Assembly (NCBI RefSeq): GCF_910584465.1
Contig: NZ_CAJUBK010000011.1
Location: 1-49,563 of the forward strand
Direction of reading: 5' to 3'
Length of the DNA stretch: 49,563 bases
From: an uncultured Oscillibacter sp.
GTDB lineage: Bacteria; Bacillota; Clostridia; Oscillospirales; Oscillospiraceae
The notes beneath the pieces were generated by a model. The model ran no database searches. It was not told the origin of the DNA and saw only the letters and a list, made by a program, of their open reading frames with translations. The position numbers were made by a program, and so were the translations under genes. Positions 41,104 to 49,048 of this stretch are shown here, one piece after another (the first letter of the stretch is position 1; every line of letters starts with the position of its first letter).

Positions 41104-41784
41104 ATGAATCCAGAGTTTTCCCGCACCCTGTCCCTGCTGCGGCAGGAGAAAGGCGTCAGCCAGCGTCTCGCCGCCGGGGAGCTGGGCATCTCCCAAGCCC
41201 TCCTCTCCCACTATGAGAACGGCATCCGGGAGCCCGGCCTGGCCTTCGTGGTCCGGGCCTGCGACTATTACAACGTCTCCGCCGATTTCATCCTGGGCCG
41301 CACCCTCTCCCGGGAGGGCAACATGCTGACCGAGCAGGACATCCTGGACGCCGCCGAGCCCAGGAGCAACCTCCGGGGCAGCGTCCTGGCCACCCTCCAG
41401 AGCAAGCTGCTCTCCGGCGCGGTGAGCGTGCTGTTCGAGCTTTTGGGCAAGCTGGGGGACAAGGCGGCGATCAACGCCGCCGCCGCCTACCTCGGCAGCG
41501 CCGTCTACCAGCTTTACCGCCACCTCTACCGGGCCTCCGGGGCCAACGAGGGGTACTTCGCCCTGGACCCCAACGCCTGCGCCCTGGGGCTGTCCGACGC
41601 GGACACGAAGCTCTCGGAGTCCCGCTTCGCCGCCGCCCTGCGGGAGCTGAAGGCCAAAAAGGCGGAGTTCCCGGACCTGTCCTCCCCGGCGATCAACGCC
41701 GCCTATCCGGGGCGCTGCCAGAGCCTGACCCAGGTCCTCAGCACCGCGGACGCCCGGCTCACCGCCCTGTCGAAGCAGCCTTGA
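41104..41784 (+). CDS. XRE-family HTH regulator with C-terminal helical domain
   Basis: A 226-residue protein. Residues about 5-65 are a Cro/C1-type HTH (LSLLRQEKGVSQRLAAGELG, then ISQALLSHYENGIREP and YYNVSADFILGRT). The C-terminal 150 residues are helical with no recognised family; LGKLGDKAAINAAAAYLGSAVYQLYRHLYR is one long predicted helix region. GGAG lies before the ATG at 41104. Two dyads upstream suggest autorepression. The next gene starts 1 nt after its stop, so it is cotranscribed with the acyltransferase genes. Confidence 0.88.
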   Translation: MNPEFSRTLSLLRQEKGVSQRLAAGELGISQALLSHYENGIREPGLAFVVRACDYYNVSADFILGRTLSREGNMLTEQDILDAAEPRSNLRGSVLATLQSKLLSGAVSVLFELLGKLGDKAAINAAAAYLGSAVYQLYRHLYRASGANEGYFALDPNACALGLSDADTKLSESRFAAALRELKAKKAEFPDLSSPAINAAYPGRCQSLTQVLSTADARLTALSKQP

Positions 41785-41785
41785 T

Positions 41786-43258
41786 ATGGTGTTTCAGTCG
41801 TTTGGTTTCCTGGCCTTCCTCCCGGTCGCGGCCGGCGTGTGCCTGAGCGCGGCCCGGCGGTCGCGGCCGGCCGCCGTGAGGTGCCTGACCGCCGCCGGCC
41901 TGGTCTTCTACGCGGCGGGAGGCGGCTGGGGGGCGCTCCTGGTCCTGGCGGCGGGGCTGGCGGTGTCCGCCGCCGCGGTCCGTGTCCTCACGGCGGAGGA
42001 CGTCCGGGCCCTGCCGGGCGGCGGCGGGCCGCGCACGCGGGGGGATGCCCGGTCCGCTGCCCGCCGCCGCCTCTGCCTGGTCCTGGCGGCGGCATGGCAC
42101 ATCGGCGTGCTGACGGCGTTCAAGTACACCGGCTTCCTCACCGGCGGGCGGATCTCCCCGGGCTGGGCCCCGCTGGGCCTGAGCTTCTTCACCTTCCAGC
42201 AGCTGTGGCTCTTGAAGGAGGCGTACACCGGCGGCTTCCGCCCCGGCCCGGGGGACAGCCTGGCCCTTTACGCCTTCTTCTTCCCCACGGTGGTCTCCGG
42301 GCCCATCCTGAAGCCCCAGGCGTTCTTCCCCCAGCTCCATGGGGAGGGGGCCTTCCGGCCCGGCGGGCGGGATCTGGCCGCCGGGCTCTATGCCATCGCC
42401 GCGGGCACCGCGAAGAAGGTGCTGCTGGCGGACAACCTGGGGACCGTGGTGGACAGCGGCTGGGAGCACCTGGACCAGCTCTCCGCCCCCGCCGCCTGGC
42501 TGGTGATCCTGGGGTATACCCTGCAGCTGTACCTGGATTTTTCCGGCTACTGTGACATCGCCGCCGGAGCGGCCCGCCTGCTGGGCTTCCGCCTGCCGGC
42601 GAACTTCGACGCCCCCTACCGCAGCCTCTCCATAAACGAGTTCTGGAAGCGCTGGCACATCACCTTGACCAGCTTCCTCCGGGAGTGCCTGTACTTCCCC
42701 CTGGGCGGCAGCCGCAAGGGGACCGGGCGGACCTATCTCCATATCCTGATCGTCTTCCTGGTCAGCGGCCTCTGGCATGGGGCGGGCTGGACCTTCCTGA
42801 TCTGGGGCGGGCTCCACGGCCTGGGCCAGATCGCCGAGCGGGCCTGGGGCGCGGGACGGGAGAGGGTGCCGGGGCCCCTGCGCTGGGCGATGACCTTCCT
42901 CTTCGTCAATATAGCCTGGGTGTTCTTCCGGGCCCCCGACGTCCCCGGGGCGCTGGCGCTGCTGCGGGCTGCTGTCTCCGCCGGGCTCGATCCGCCCGCC
43001 GCCTGGCTGACGGCGGACGTGTTCGCCAAGGAGGCGGAGGGATTGGTGATCCTCCTGCCCGGGGCGAGGCACTGGATCGGCAAAGCGCTGAGCGGCGGGC
43101 TGTTCGGCGTGTCGCTGATCGCCGCGCTCCGGCCCGGGACCGGGCGGGCAGAGGGGCCCGCGCCCTCCGCCTGGGGGGCGGCGGCCATGGCCCTGCTGGC
43201 GGCCTGGTCCATCCTGTCCTTCACCAGCGTCGCCACGTTCATCTATTCCAACTTTTGA
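41786..43258 (+). CDS. MBOAT-family O-acyltransferase (AlgI/DltB-like)
   Basis: A 490-residue polytopic membrane protein of the MBOAT family. The diagnostic region INEFWKRWHITLTSFLRECL with YFPLGG (about 280-305) and SGLWHGAGWTFLIWGGLHG with the catalytic His (about residue 330) are intact; FFFPTVVSGPIL is the conserved GP motif earlier. Together with the next gene it matches the AlgI/AlgJ, PatA/PatB and DltB/DltD layouts, in which an acyl group is carried across the membrane and put on a polysaccharide or wall polymer. No clear ribosome site precedes the ATG; translation probably continues from the XRE gene. Confidence 0.9.
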   Translation: MVFQSFGFLAFLPVAAGVCLSAARRSRPAAVRCLTAAGLVFYAAGGGWGALLVLAAGLAVSAAAVRVLTAEDVRALPGGGGPRTRGDARSAARRRLCLVLAAAWHIGVLTAFKYTGFLTGGRISPGWAPLGLSFFTFQQLWLLKEAYTGGFRPGPGDSLALYAFFFPTVVSGPILKPQAFFPQLHGEGAFRPGGRDLAAGLYAIAAGTAKKVLLADNLGTVVDSGWEHLDQLSAPAAWLVILGYTLQLYLDFSGYCDIAAGAARLLGFRLPANFDAPYRSLSINEFWKRWHITLTSFLRECLYFPLGGSRKGTGRTYLHILIVFLVSGLWHGAGWTFLIWGGLHGLGQIAERAWGAGRERVPGPLRWAMTFLFVNIAWVFFRAPDVPGALALLRAAVSAGLDPPAAWLTADVFAKEAEGLVILLPGARHWIGKALSGGLFGVSLIAALRPGTGRAEGPAPSAWGAAAMALLAAWSILSFTSVATFIYSNF

Positions 43259-43270
43259 GGAGGGCAAGCT

Positions 43271-44374
43271 GTGGATAAGACTTACCGGCGCTGGACCTGC
43301 TGGTTCCTGGCGGTCCTGCTGGCCCTGCTGGCCCTGTGCGCCTGCGTCGTCTATACGGTGGACCCCTGCCTCTATTACCGGATGCCCGAGGACGGGCGGG
43401 CCGTCTTTTTCAACGAGCGCTATCAGACGGCGGGCATGGTGCGGAACTTCCCGGCGGACACCGTCGTCCTGGGGACCTCGATGGTGGCCAACTACCGCTC
43501 CAGCTGGATCGAGGAGTTTTACCGCACCTCCGGCCTGCGGATCACGATCCCCGACGGCCACTTCAGCGAGTTCAGCCAGGTGCTGGATCTGCTCTATCAG
43601 GAGCATCCCCCCGTGCGGATCCTCTTCGCGCTGGACCTGAACCTCCTGATCCGGGACGACGGCGGCTCCGCCGGGGCCATGCCGGACCACCTGTATGACC
43701 AAGATCCCTGGAACGACGTGGAGTACCTCCTGAGCAAGGACGCCTTGTACTACAGCTTCTATGTCCTCATGGCCGACCCGGAGGAGGGGCGGCAGACCCT
43801 GGACGAGGGCTTCACCTGGGACAGGACCTCCCTCTGGGGGAAGTACGCGGCCCTGCAGTTCTACCAGCGCCCGCCCGTCGCGGAGGAGACCGTCCCGGAG
43901 GACGCCTATCTGGAGCACACGGCCGAGAACCTGGCAATAATGGAGGGCTGGTTCCGGGAACATCCGGATACGAAGTTCGAGATATTCCTCTCCCCATACA
44001 GCATCCTCTTCTGGGACCGCTGCATCCGCCAGGGGGACCTGGAGGCCCGCCTCGCGGCGCTGGAGCTGGCCTGCGAGACGCTGGCGGGCTACGGCGGCAA
44101 GGTCCGCCTCCACGCGCCGCTGCTCTATGAGGGGATGAGCACGGCCCTCGACAACTACTGCGACTATATCCACCACTCCGGCGAGGCCGGGAAGTGGATA
44201 CTGGGCAACCTCTGCGGGGAGAAGTTCCTGCTGCGGGCGGGGGACGTGGAAAAGACCCTGGCGGACTGGAGGGACTTCGTGGTACACTACGACTATGAGG
44301 CGCTGTGGGACCAGGCGTTCTGGGACCAGTGGTATGAGGACCATGACGCGCCCCCGGACTGGTATGAGGGCTGA
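43271..44374 (+). CDS. SGNH/AlgX-like secreted acyltransferase partner
   Basis: A 367-residue protein with a GTG start at 43271 and GAGGAGGGC upstream. Residues 10-29 form a signal anchor (CWFLAVLLALLALCACVVYT). The SGNH-like catalytic features are VVLGTSMVANYRSSWIEEF, with G-x-S (Ser at about 69), and YIHHSGEAGKWI near residue 300, where the D/H pair would sit (CDYIHHSG). This fits an extracellular transferase that accepts the acyl group from the MBOAT protein and esterifies a surface polymer. The polymer is unknown. It is 12 nt after the MBOAT gene. Confidence 0.8.
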   Translation: MDKTYRRWTCWFLAVLLALLALCACVVYTVDPCLYYRMPEDGRAVFFNERYQTAGMVRNFPADTVVLGTSMVANYRSSWIEEFYRTSGLRITIPDGHFSEFSQVLDLLYQEHPPVRILFALDLNLLIRDDGGSAGAMPDHLYDQDPWNDVEYLLSKDALYYSFYVLMADPEEGRQTLDEGFTWDRTSLWGKYAALQFYQRPPVAEETVPEDAYLEHTAENLAIMEGWFREHPDTKFEIFLSPYSILFWDRCIRQGDLEARLAALELACETLAGYGGKVRLHAPLLYEGMSTALDNYCDYIHHSGEAGKWILGNLCGEKFLLRAGDVEKTLADWRDFVVHYDYEALWDQAFWDQWYEDHDAPPDWYEG

Positions 44375-44408
44375 CGGGGCCCCTGGGGCATGACTTGGAG
44401 GGATGGAC

Positions 44409-45584
44409 ATGGGACTGTTTTCGTATACGCTGCTCTTCCCCGGCGGGGACGCGGACCGGTGCCGCGCCGCCCTGGAGGGGGGCCCCTGGGACGCGGACCA
44501 GGATATCCGGCCGGAGGAGTGCTCGTGGCACTGCTTCGCCAAGGGGCCGGCCGTGCAGCTCAACGAGGGGGCCGTGGGCTTCGACACCGCCGGGATGCTG
44601 TCCGGCGAGGTGGCGGGCCCGGTGATGGGCCTCTACATCTACGACGACGACTTCTGGGGGTATGACCTCTGGCAGGGCGGGGAGGCCCTGGACCGGTTCG
44701 CCAGCCTCCCGGGCTACTTCGACGAGGACAGCCCCCCGGACATGCCGGGGGACGCGGGGATCGTGGCCCGGTGCTTCGGCGTGGAGCCGGAGCGGATCTG
44801 CCGCTACCTCATCCCCTGGCCGAGGCTGGAAGAGGGGAGCTATGCCTACGACGGGGACGAGGCCGCGGTGGGAGACTCCTGGCAGATGGCGGACTTCCTA
44901 GACGCGCTGGGCTTCGACTATGACCTCCTCTGCCCGCCGCCGGAGCCAAAGAAGGAGCCCAACCGGCCCGTCCCCACCAAGGCGGATATCCCGGAGAGCG
45001 CCGCGGGGCCCGGGCCCCGGGCCAAGGGGCGGAGGGCCGTCGACACCCCCATCCTCCCCGATGCCCTGACCGACCGTCCGTATGCCCTGGAGCGGGCGGA
45101 GGCCCTGGCGGCAGGTTATGAGGAGATCCTCTGCCTCCTCCAGGGCGGGAAGTACCAGGACCTGGCCGCCCGGCTGACGGACGCGGTCCGGGCCGCTCCG
45201 GAGGAGGCCGGGCTGTCCCTCCTCCGGGCCTTCTGCTGGAAGATGCTGGAGGGCCTCAGCACCCGGAGCCGCGTCCCCGACATGCTCCGGGACCTGACCC
45301 GGGCCCTGGAGCTGGAGCCGGAGAACGTCATGGCCCTCCGGGGCCGTTCCAGCCTCACCACCACCAGCCGCCGCTATCCCCAGCAGATCGGAGACCTGAC
45401 CGATCTCATCCGGCTGGACCCGGAGAACCGGGACCTCTATCAGGTGTCCCGGGCCTACTTCCGCCACTGGATGAAGGACGACGACGCCGCCCGGGCGGAC
45501 CTGCGGGAGGTCCTGGACCGGGGGGAGCTGTGGACCGTGGACCTGGTCTACCTCTGCGGGGAGCTGGGGCTGACGGGAGTTTGA
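44409..45584 (+). CDS. TPR-containing protein of unknown function
   Basis: A 391-residue protein not assigned to a family. The N-terminal 170 residues are rich in Asp and aromatic residues (YIYDDDFWGYDLWQGG) and look like a separate domain. After a linker, residues about 210-391 contain TPR-like helices: DLTRALELEPENVMALRGRS and DLTDLIRLDPENRDLYQVSRA, with a repeat length near 34. GGAGGG sits 6 nt before the ATG at 44409; the ATG at 44403 touches it and was not preferred. It lies 34 nt after the SGNH gene and 35 nt before lepA. Confidence 0.65.
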   Translation: MGLFSYTLLFPGGDADRCRAALEGGPWDADQDIRPEECSWHCFAKGPAVQLNEGAVGFDTAGMLSGEVAGPVMGLYIYDDDFWGYDLWQGGEALDRFASLPGYFDEDSPPDMPGDAGIVARCFGVEPERICRYLIPWPRLEEGSYAYDGDEAAVGDSWQMADFLDALGFDYDLLCPPPEPKKEPNRPVPTKADIPESAAGPGPRAKGRRAVDTPILPDALTDRPYALERAEALAAGYEEILCLLQGGKYQDLAARLTDAVRAAPEEAGLSLLRAFCWKMLEGLSTRSRVPDMLRDLTRALELEPENVMALRGRSSLTTTSRRYPQQIGDLTDLIRLDPENRDLYQVSRAYFRHWMKDDDAARADLREVLDRGELWTVDLVYLCGELGLTGV

Positions 45585-45619
45585 TCTGCACACTTATCTC
45601 TTGGGAGGTTTTTTCAAAT

Positions 45620-47425
45620 ATGATCCAACAAGACCATATCCGCAACTTTTCCATCATCGCCCATATCGACCACGGCAAGTCCACCCTGGCGGACCGGCTT
45701 TTGGAGGAGTGCGGCGCCGTCTCCCAGCGGGAGATGGCGGACCAGCTCCTGGACAACATGGACCTGGAGCGGGAGCGGGGCATCACCATCAAGGCCCGGG
45801 CCGTCCGGCTGAGCTACACCGCCGCCGACGGGGAGGTCTATGCCCTGAACCTCATCGACACGCCGGGGCATGTGGACTTCAATTATGAGGTCTCCCGCTC
45901 CCTGGCCGCCTGCGAGGGGGCCGTGCTGGTGGTGGACGCCACCCAGGGCGTGGAGGCCCAGACGCTGGCGAACACCTACCTCGCCATGGAGCACGACCTG
46001 GAGATCCTGCCGGTCTTCAACAAGATCGACCTCCCCGCCGCCGACCCCGCCCGGGCCAAGCAGGAGGTGGAGGACATCATCGGCCTCCCCGCCCTGGACG
46101 CGCCGGAGATCTCCGCCAAGCTGGGGCTCAACATCGGCGCCGTGCTGGAGGACATCGTGAAGACCGTGCCGCCCCCCTCCGGGGACAAGGACGCGCCCCT
46201 CAAGGCGCTGATCTTCGACAGCCAGTACGACAGCTACCGGGGCGTGATCGTATACATGCGGCTGATGGAGGGCAGCCTCCGGGCCGGGCAGACGGTGAAG
46301 ATGATGGCCTCCGGGGCCAGCTACAGCGTCGTCGAGTGCGGCCACCTCCTGCCCCTGGGCATGGAGCCCTGCGCGTCCCTCCAGGCCGGCGAGGTGGGCT
46401 ACTTCACCGCCTCAATCAAGAACGTCCAGGACACCCGCGTGGGCGACACCGTCACCGACGCGGCGGCCCCGGCGGCGGAGCCCCTCCCCGGCTACCGCCC
46501 CGTCCAGCCCATGGTCTACTGCGGCATCTACACCGAGGACGGGTCCAAGTACCCGGACCTCCGGGACGCGCTGGAGAAGCTCCGGCTCAACGACGCCTCC
46601 CTGAGCTTCGAGCCGGAGTCCTCCGTGGCCCTGGGCTTCGGGTTCCGCTGCGGCTTTTTGGGGATGCTCCACATGGAGGTCATCCAGGAGCGGCTGGAAC
46701 GGGAGTTCGATCTGGACCTGGTGACGACATTGCCCTCGGTCATATACGATGTATATAAGACGGATGGCAGTTTGGTCCGGGTGGACAACCCCCACAATTA
46801 CCCGGACCCCGCCTCCATCGAGCGGGCGGAGGAGCCCTATGTCAAGGTCAGCATCATCAGCCCCAACGATTACGTGGGCAACATCATGCCCATGTGCCAG
46901 GAGCGCCGGGGGGAGTTCAAGGACATGCAGTACCTGGACACCCACCTGGTGGAGCTCCACTACCAGATGCCCCTGAACGAGATCATCTACGACTTCTTCG
47001 ACACGCTGAAGGCCAATACCAAGGGCTACGCCTCCCTGGACTACGAGCTGTCCGGCTACCGGCCCAGCGAGCTGGTGAAGGTGGACCTGCTGTTGAACGG
47101 CGACCAGGTGGATGCCCTGAGCTTCATCGCCCATAAGGACAAGGCGTACCCCCGGGCCCGGAAGCTCTGCGAGAAGCTGAAGGAGAACATCCCCCGCCAG
47201 CTCTTCGAGGTGCCGGTCCAGGCGGCCATCGGCGGGCGGGTCATCGCCCGGGAGACCGTCAAGGCCATGCGCAAGGACGTGCTGGCCAAGTGCTACGGCG
47301 GCGACATCACCCGGAAGAAGAAGCTGCTGGAGAAGCAGAAGGAGGGCAAGAAGAAGATGCGCTCCCTGGGCAGCGTCCAGATCCCCACGGAGGCGTTCCT
47401 GGCGGTGCTGAAGCTGGACGAGTGA
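45620..47425 (+). CDS. lepA: Elongation factor 4 (LepA)
   Basis: A 601-residue ribosome-associated GTPase, standard length. P-loop AHIDHGKST (14-22), DxxG in DTPGHVDF, NKID in VFNKIDLPAADP, and the C-terminal LepA-specific domain ending GSVQIPTEAFLAVLKLDE. IRNFSIIAHIDHGKSTLADR is the family start, so the ATG at 45620 is firm; GGGAGG lies 11 nt upstream. Longer in-frame N-termini have no family similarity. The product helps translation initiation or ribosome back-translocation, and is dispensable in many bacteria. Confidence 0.98.
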   Translation: MIQQDHIRNFSIIAHIDHGKSTLADRLLEECGAVSQREMADQLLDNMDLERERGITIKARAVRLSYTAADGEVYALNLIDTPGHVDFNYEVSRSLAACEGAVLVVDATQGVEAQTLANTYLAMEHDLEILPVFNKIDLPAADPARAKQEVEDIIGLPALDAPEISAKLGLNIGAVLEDIVKTVPPPSGDKDAPLKALIFDSQYDSYRGVIVYMRLMEGSLRAGQTVKMMASGASYSVVECGHLLPLGMEPCASLQAGEVGYFTASIKNVQDTRVGDTVTDAAAPAAEPLPGYRPVQPMVYCGIYTEDGSKYPDLRDALEKLRLNDASLSFEPESSVALGFGFRCGFLGMLHMEVIQERLEREFDLDLVTTLPSVIYDVYKTDGSLVRVDNPHNYPDPASIERAEEPYVKVSIISPNDYVGNIMPMCQERRGEFKDMQYLDTHLVELHYQMPLNEIIYDFFDTLKANTKGYASLDYELSGYRPSELVKVDLLLNGDQVDALSFIAHKDKAYPRARKLCEKLKENIPRQLFEVPVQAAIGGRVIARETVKAMRKDVLAKCYGGDITRKKKLLEKQKEGKKKMRSLGSVQIPTEAFLAVLKLDE

Positions 47426-47429
47426 GCCC

Positions 47430-47458
47430 TTGCGCCCCGGGCGCGTCCGCGCTATGAT
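47430..47458 (+). promoter_or_regulatory. Promoter of yjdF
   Basis: TTGCGC (47430-47435) and TATGAT (47453-47458) are 17 nt apart directly after the lepA stop. Transcription would start near 47465, giving a leader of about 127 nt. Confidence 0.7.
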
Positions 47459-47467
47459 GGAGGGGCG

Positions 47468-47590
47468 GAGATAAAAACACGGCCCGGTCGGTAGTCCGGG
47501 CGTGCCCCCCGGCGGCGCTCCGGGGGACATCAGTAACCTTCCTCCTTTGGTCGTCCGTTCTCCGTGAGAGACACGAAAAGGAGGGACGCG
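47468..47590 (+). ncRNA. Probable yjdF riboswitch
   Basis: The leader before yjdF forms P1 (CAC, GCCCGG at 47482-47487 with CCGGGC 47496-47501 and GTG, loop TCGGTAGT), P2 (CCCCCGG 47506-47512 with CCGGGGG 47520-47526) and the linker ACATCAGTAACC. CCTCCTTT at 47541-47548 is exactly complementary to AAAGGAGG at 47577-47584, the ribosome site of yjdF, so a closed state would block translation. YjdF genes are known to be preceded by the yjdF RNA motif, which senses azaaromatic compounds. Assignment is by gene context plus structure; no covariance search was made. Confidence 0.72.
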
Positions 47591-47591
47591 T

Positions 47592-48011
47592 ATGGAGACC
47601 GGATACGCGAGGCTGACCGTCCGTTTCGAGGACCCGTTTTGGGTCTGCCTGTACGAGCGGGACGGCGGCGGGCTTTATGAGGTGTGCAGGATCGTCTTCG
47701 GCGGGGAGCCGGGGGACCAGGAGGTCTACGCCTTCCTGCTGGAGCATTGGCGTGAGCTGGAGTTCAGCCCGCCCATCGCCTCGGCAGGGCCCCCGGCGGC
47801 GCCGAGAGGCCCCAAGCGCGCCCGCCGGGAGGCGGGCCGCGAGACCCGCCCCGCCGCCATGGGCACCAAGGCCCAGCAGGCCCTGGCGCTCCAGCGGGAG
47901 CAGGGCAGAGCGGCCCGGGCCCGCCGGACCCGGGAGGAGCGGGAGGCCGAGCAGGCGCGGAGGTACGCCCTGCGGCAGGAGAAGCGGAAGGAGAAGCACA
48001 AAGGACATTGA
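47592..48011 (+). CDS. yjdF: YjdF family protein
   Basis: A 139-residue YjdF (DUF2992) protein. The N-terminal half is the family domain: ARLTVRFEDPFWVCLYERDG, then YEVCRIVFGGEPGDQEVYAFL. The C-terminal half is highly basic and probably coiled or disordered (KAQQALALQREQGRAARARR, KRKEKHKGH). Its biochemical role is unknown; genes of this family are controlled by a riboswitch for aromatic heterocycles and are thought to be part of a response to toxic or redox-active compounds. AAAGGAGG lies 7 nt before the ATG and is paired in the predicted leader. Confidence 0.9.
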   Translation: METGYARLTVRFEDPFWVCLYERDGGGLYEVCRIVFGGEPGDQEVYAFLLEHWRELEFSPPIASAGPPAAPRGPKRARREAGRETRPAAMGTKAQQALALQREQGRAARARRTREEREAEQARRYALRQEKRKEKHKGH

Positions 48012-48040
48012 CCCCGGCCGGAGCGCCAGGCCGGGAGAGA

Positions 48041-48068
48041 GGGCCCGCCGTCGAAAGATGGCGGGCCC
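48041..48068 (+). terminator. GAAA-loop hairpin after yjdF, left copy
   Basis: A 12-bp stem (GGGCCCGCCGTC 48041-48052 with GATGGCGGGCCC 48057-48068, one G-T) is capped by a GAAA tetraloop. A smaller stem CCCGGCC/GGCCGGG (48013-48035) precedes it. No T-run. The same sequence, with one base change, is at 48232-48259, on the other side of repeat copy B. Confidence 0.55.
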
Positions 48069-48077
48069 CAGCCTGTC

Positions 48078-48231
48078 GGAAAAGTAGAGGAAATTACATC
48101 AACGGGAAGGAAGAGAGTTACGAGAGGGACCCAGGAGGGGTCCCTTTCGTTTTCAATAAAGAAGTTTTCAGAACTTTTTTGAAAGTTCTGAAAACTTGCT
48201 CAGGCTGTCGAAAAGACGTTTCGACAGCCTG
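48078..48231. repeat. Triple-hairpin intergenic repeat, copy B
   Basis: Copy B of the element at 21101-21256, co-linear and without gaps up to the third hairpin. Hairpin 1 is at 48120-48150 with one G-T pair, hairpin 2 at 48162-48197 (15-16 bp), hairpin 3 at 48201-48231 (13 bp, CAGGCTGTCGAAA with TTTCGACAGCCTG). In stems 2 and 3 at least four paired positions differ from copy A by compensatory changes. It lies between convergent yjdF and spoIIR and is enclosed by two nearly identical 28-nt hairpins. Confidence 0.8.
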
Positions 48232-48259
48232 GGGCCCGCCGTCGAAAGACGGCGGGCCC
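48232..48259 (-). terminator. GAAA-loop hairpin after spoIIR, right copy
   Basis: GGGCCCGCCGTC (48232-48243) with GACGGCGGGCCC (48248-48259) and a GAAA loop on the + strand. It lies 14 nt beyond the spoIIR stop and repeats 48041-48068 in the same sense except one base. No T-run. Confidence 0.55.
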
Positions 48260-48273
48260 TCTCGCTCGCAGGA

Positions 48274-48909
48274 TCATCCCAGCTTCGCCTGGAGCTCCCC
48301 CCAGAACTCCACCAGCTTGCTCTTCAAGACATAGCCGCTGTCCTCCTCGGTGATGAGCCCCACCTGGGAGGGGGCCAGCCCCGCGGCCAGGGCCGCCTCC
48401 GGCACCTCCGCCGACGCGGCGGCGCACAGGGGCGGGAACACCACGCACCACCAGTTCTGCCCCGCGCCCTGGCCGATGAGGACCCGCAGGGCCAGGTACT
48501 CCCCCGCCGGCAGGGTGAAGCCGTCGTATTCCCGGGTGGGGAACATGGTGTCTTCCAGCCGGACGTCCACAGCGTAGTCGTAGCCCTGGGCCCGGATCTC
48601 CTCGCCGGCGATCCGCTCCAGCTCCAGGAGCTGGCCCCGGAGCAGGGCCTCCGCCTCCCGGCGGTCCGCCGCGCCCTCCAGGATGGGCTCCACGTGGGCC
48701 AGGAGGCGGTCCCGGACCTCCAGCTTCAGCGCCTGGTCCTCCTCCGAGTCGGAGTTCGCCAGGACGTGGAGGCGGACCACCTTGTCCGAGAGCTCCTGTC
48801 CCGTCTGCAGGGCCAGGGCCCCCGTGGCCAGGAACGCCGCCAGGAACAGCAGCGCCGCGATTTCGATCCATTTCAGCCTGCCGGGCCTCTTTGCAGTCAG
48901 AGCTTTCAT
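48274..48909 (-). CDS. spoIIR: Stage II sporulation protein R
   Basis: A 211-residue SpoIIR. The protein starts with a signal-anchor (LKWIEIAALLFLAAFLATGALAL) and has the family core LHVLANSDSEEDQALKLEVRDRLL, then YLALRVLIGQGAGQNWWCVVFPPLC. SpoIIR is made in the forespore and exported to trigger SpoIIGA processing of pro-sigma-E in the mother cell, so its presence points to sporulation ability. The ATG at 48909 is preceded by AAGGAAGGG at a long distance. A sigma-F promoter could not be identified with confidence. Confidence 0.95.
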   Translation of the reverse strand: MKALTAKRPGRLKWIEIAALLFLAAFLATGALALQTGQELSDKVVRLHVLANSDSEEDQALKLEVRDRLLAHVEPILEGAADRREAEALLRGQLLELERIAGEEIRAQGYDYAVDVRLEDTMFPTREYDGFTLPAGEYLALRVLIGQGAGQNWWCVVFPPLCAAASAEVPEAALAAGLAPSQVGLITEEDSGYVLKSKLVEFWGELQAKLG

Positions 48910-49011
48910 ATGCCGTCCATCCCTTCCTTGGCTCGAAGCCTTTGCTTGATAGAAGGATGGACAGATCTCCCGCTCTTTAAACCTGCATAGGAGAGATCTG
49001 CATATGAGAAA

Positions 49012-49037
49012 GCCCGCCGGGGGACGATCCGGCGGGC
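49012..49037 (-). terminator. Terminator of the DUF1576 gene
   Basis: GCCCGCCGG (49012-49020) and CCGGCGGGC (49029-49037) form a 9-bp stem; on the minus strand it is followed by TTTCTC. An 8-bp inverted repeat CAGATCTC/GAGATCTG (48962-48969, 48993-49000) lies between it and spoIIR. Confidence 0.55.
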
Positions 49038-49048
49038 GGTCCTGGCGT

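Noticed and set aside
48910..49011. Sigma-F promoter for spoIIR
   Set aside because: GTTTA and GG-rich stretches occur on the minus strand but not with correct spacing to a GGNRANAHTR-like -10, so no call was made.
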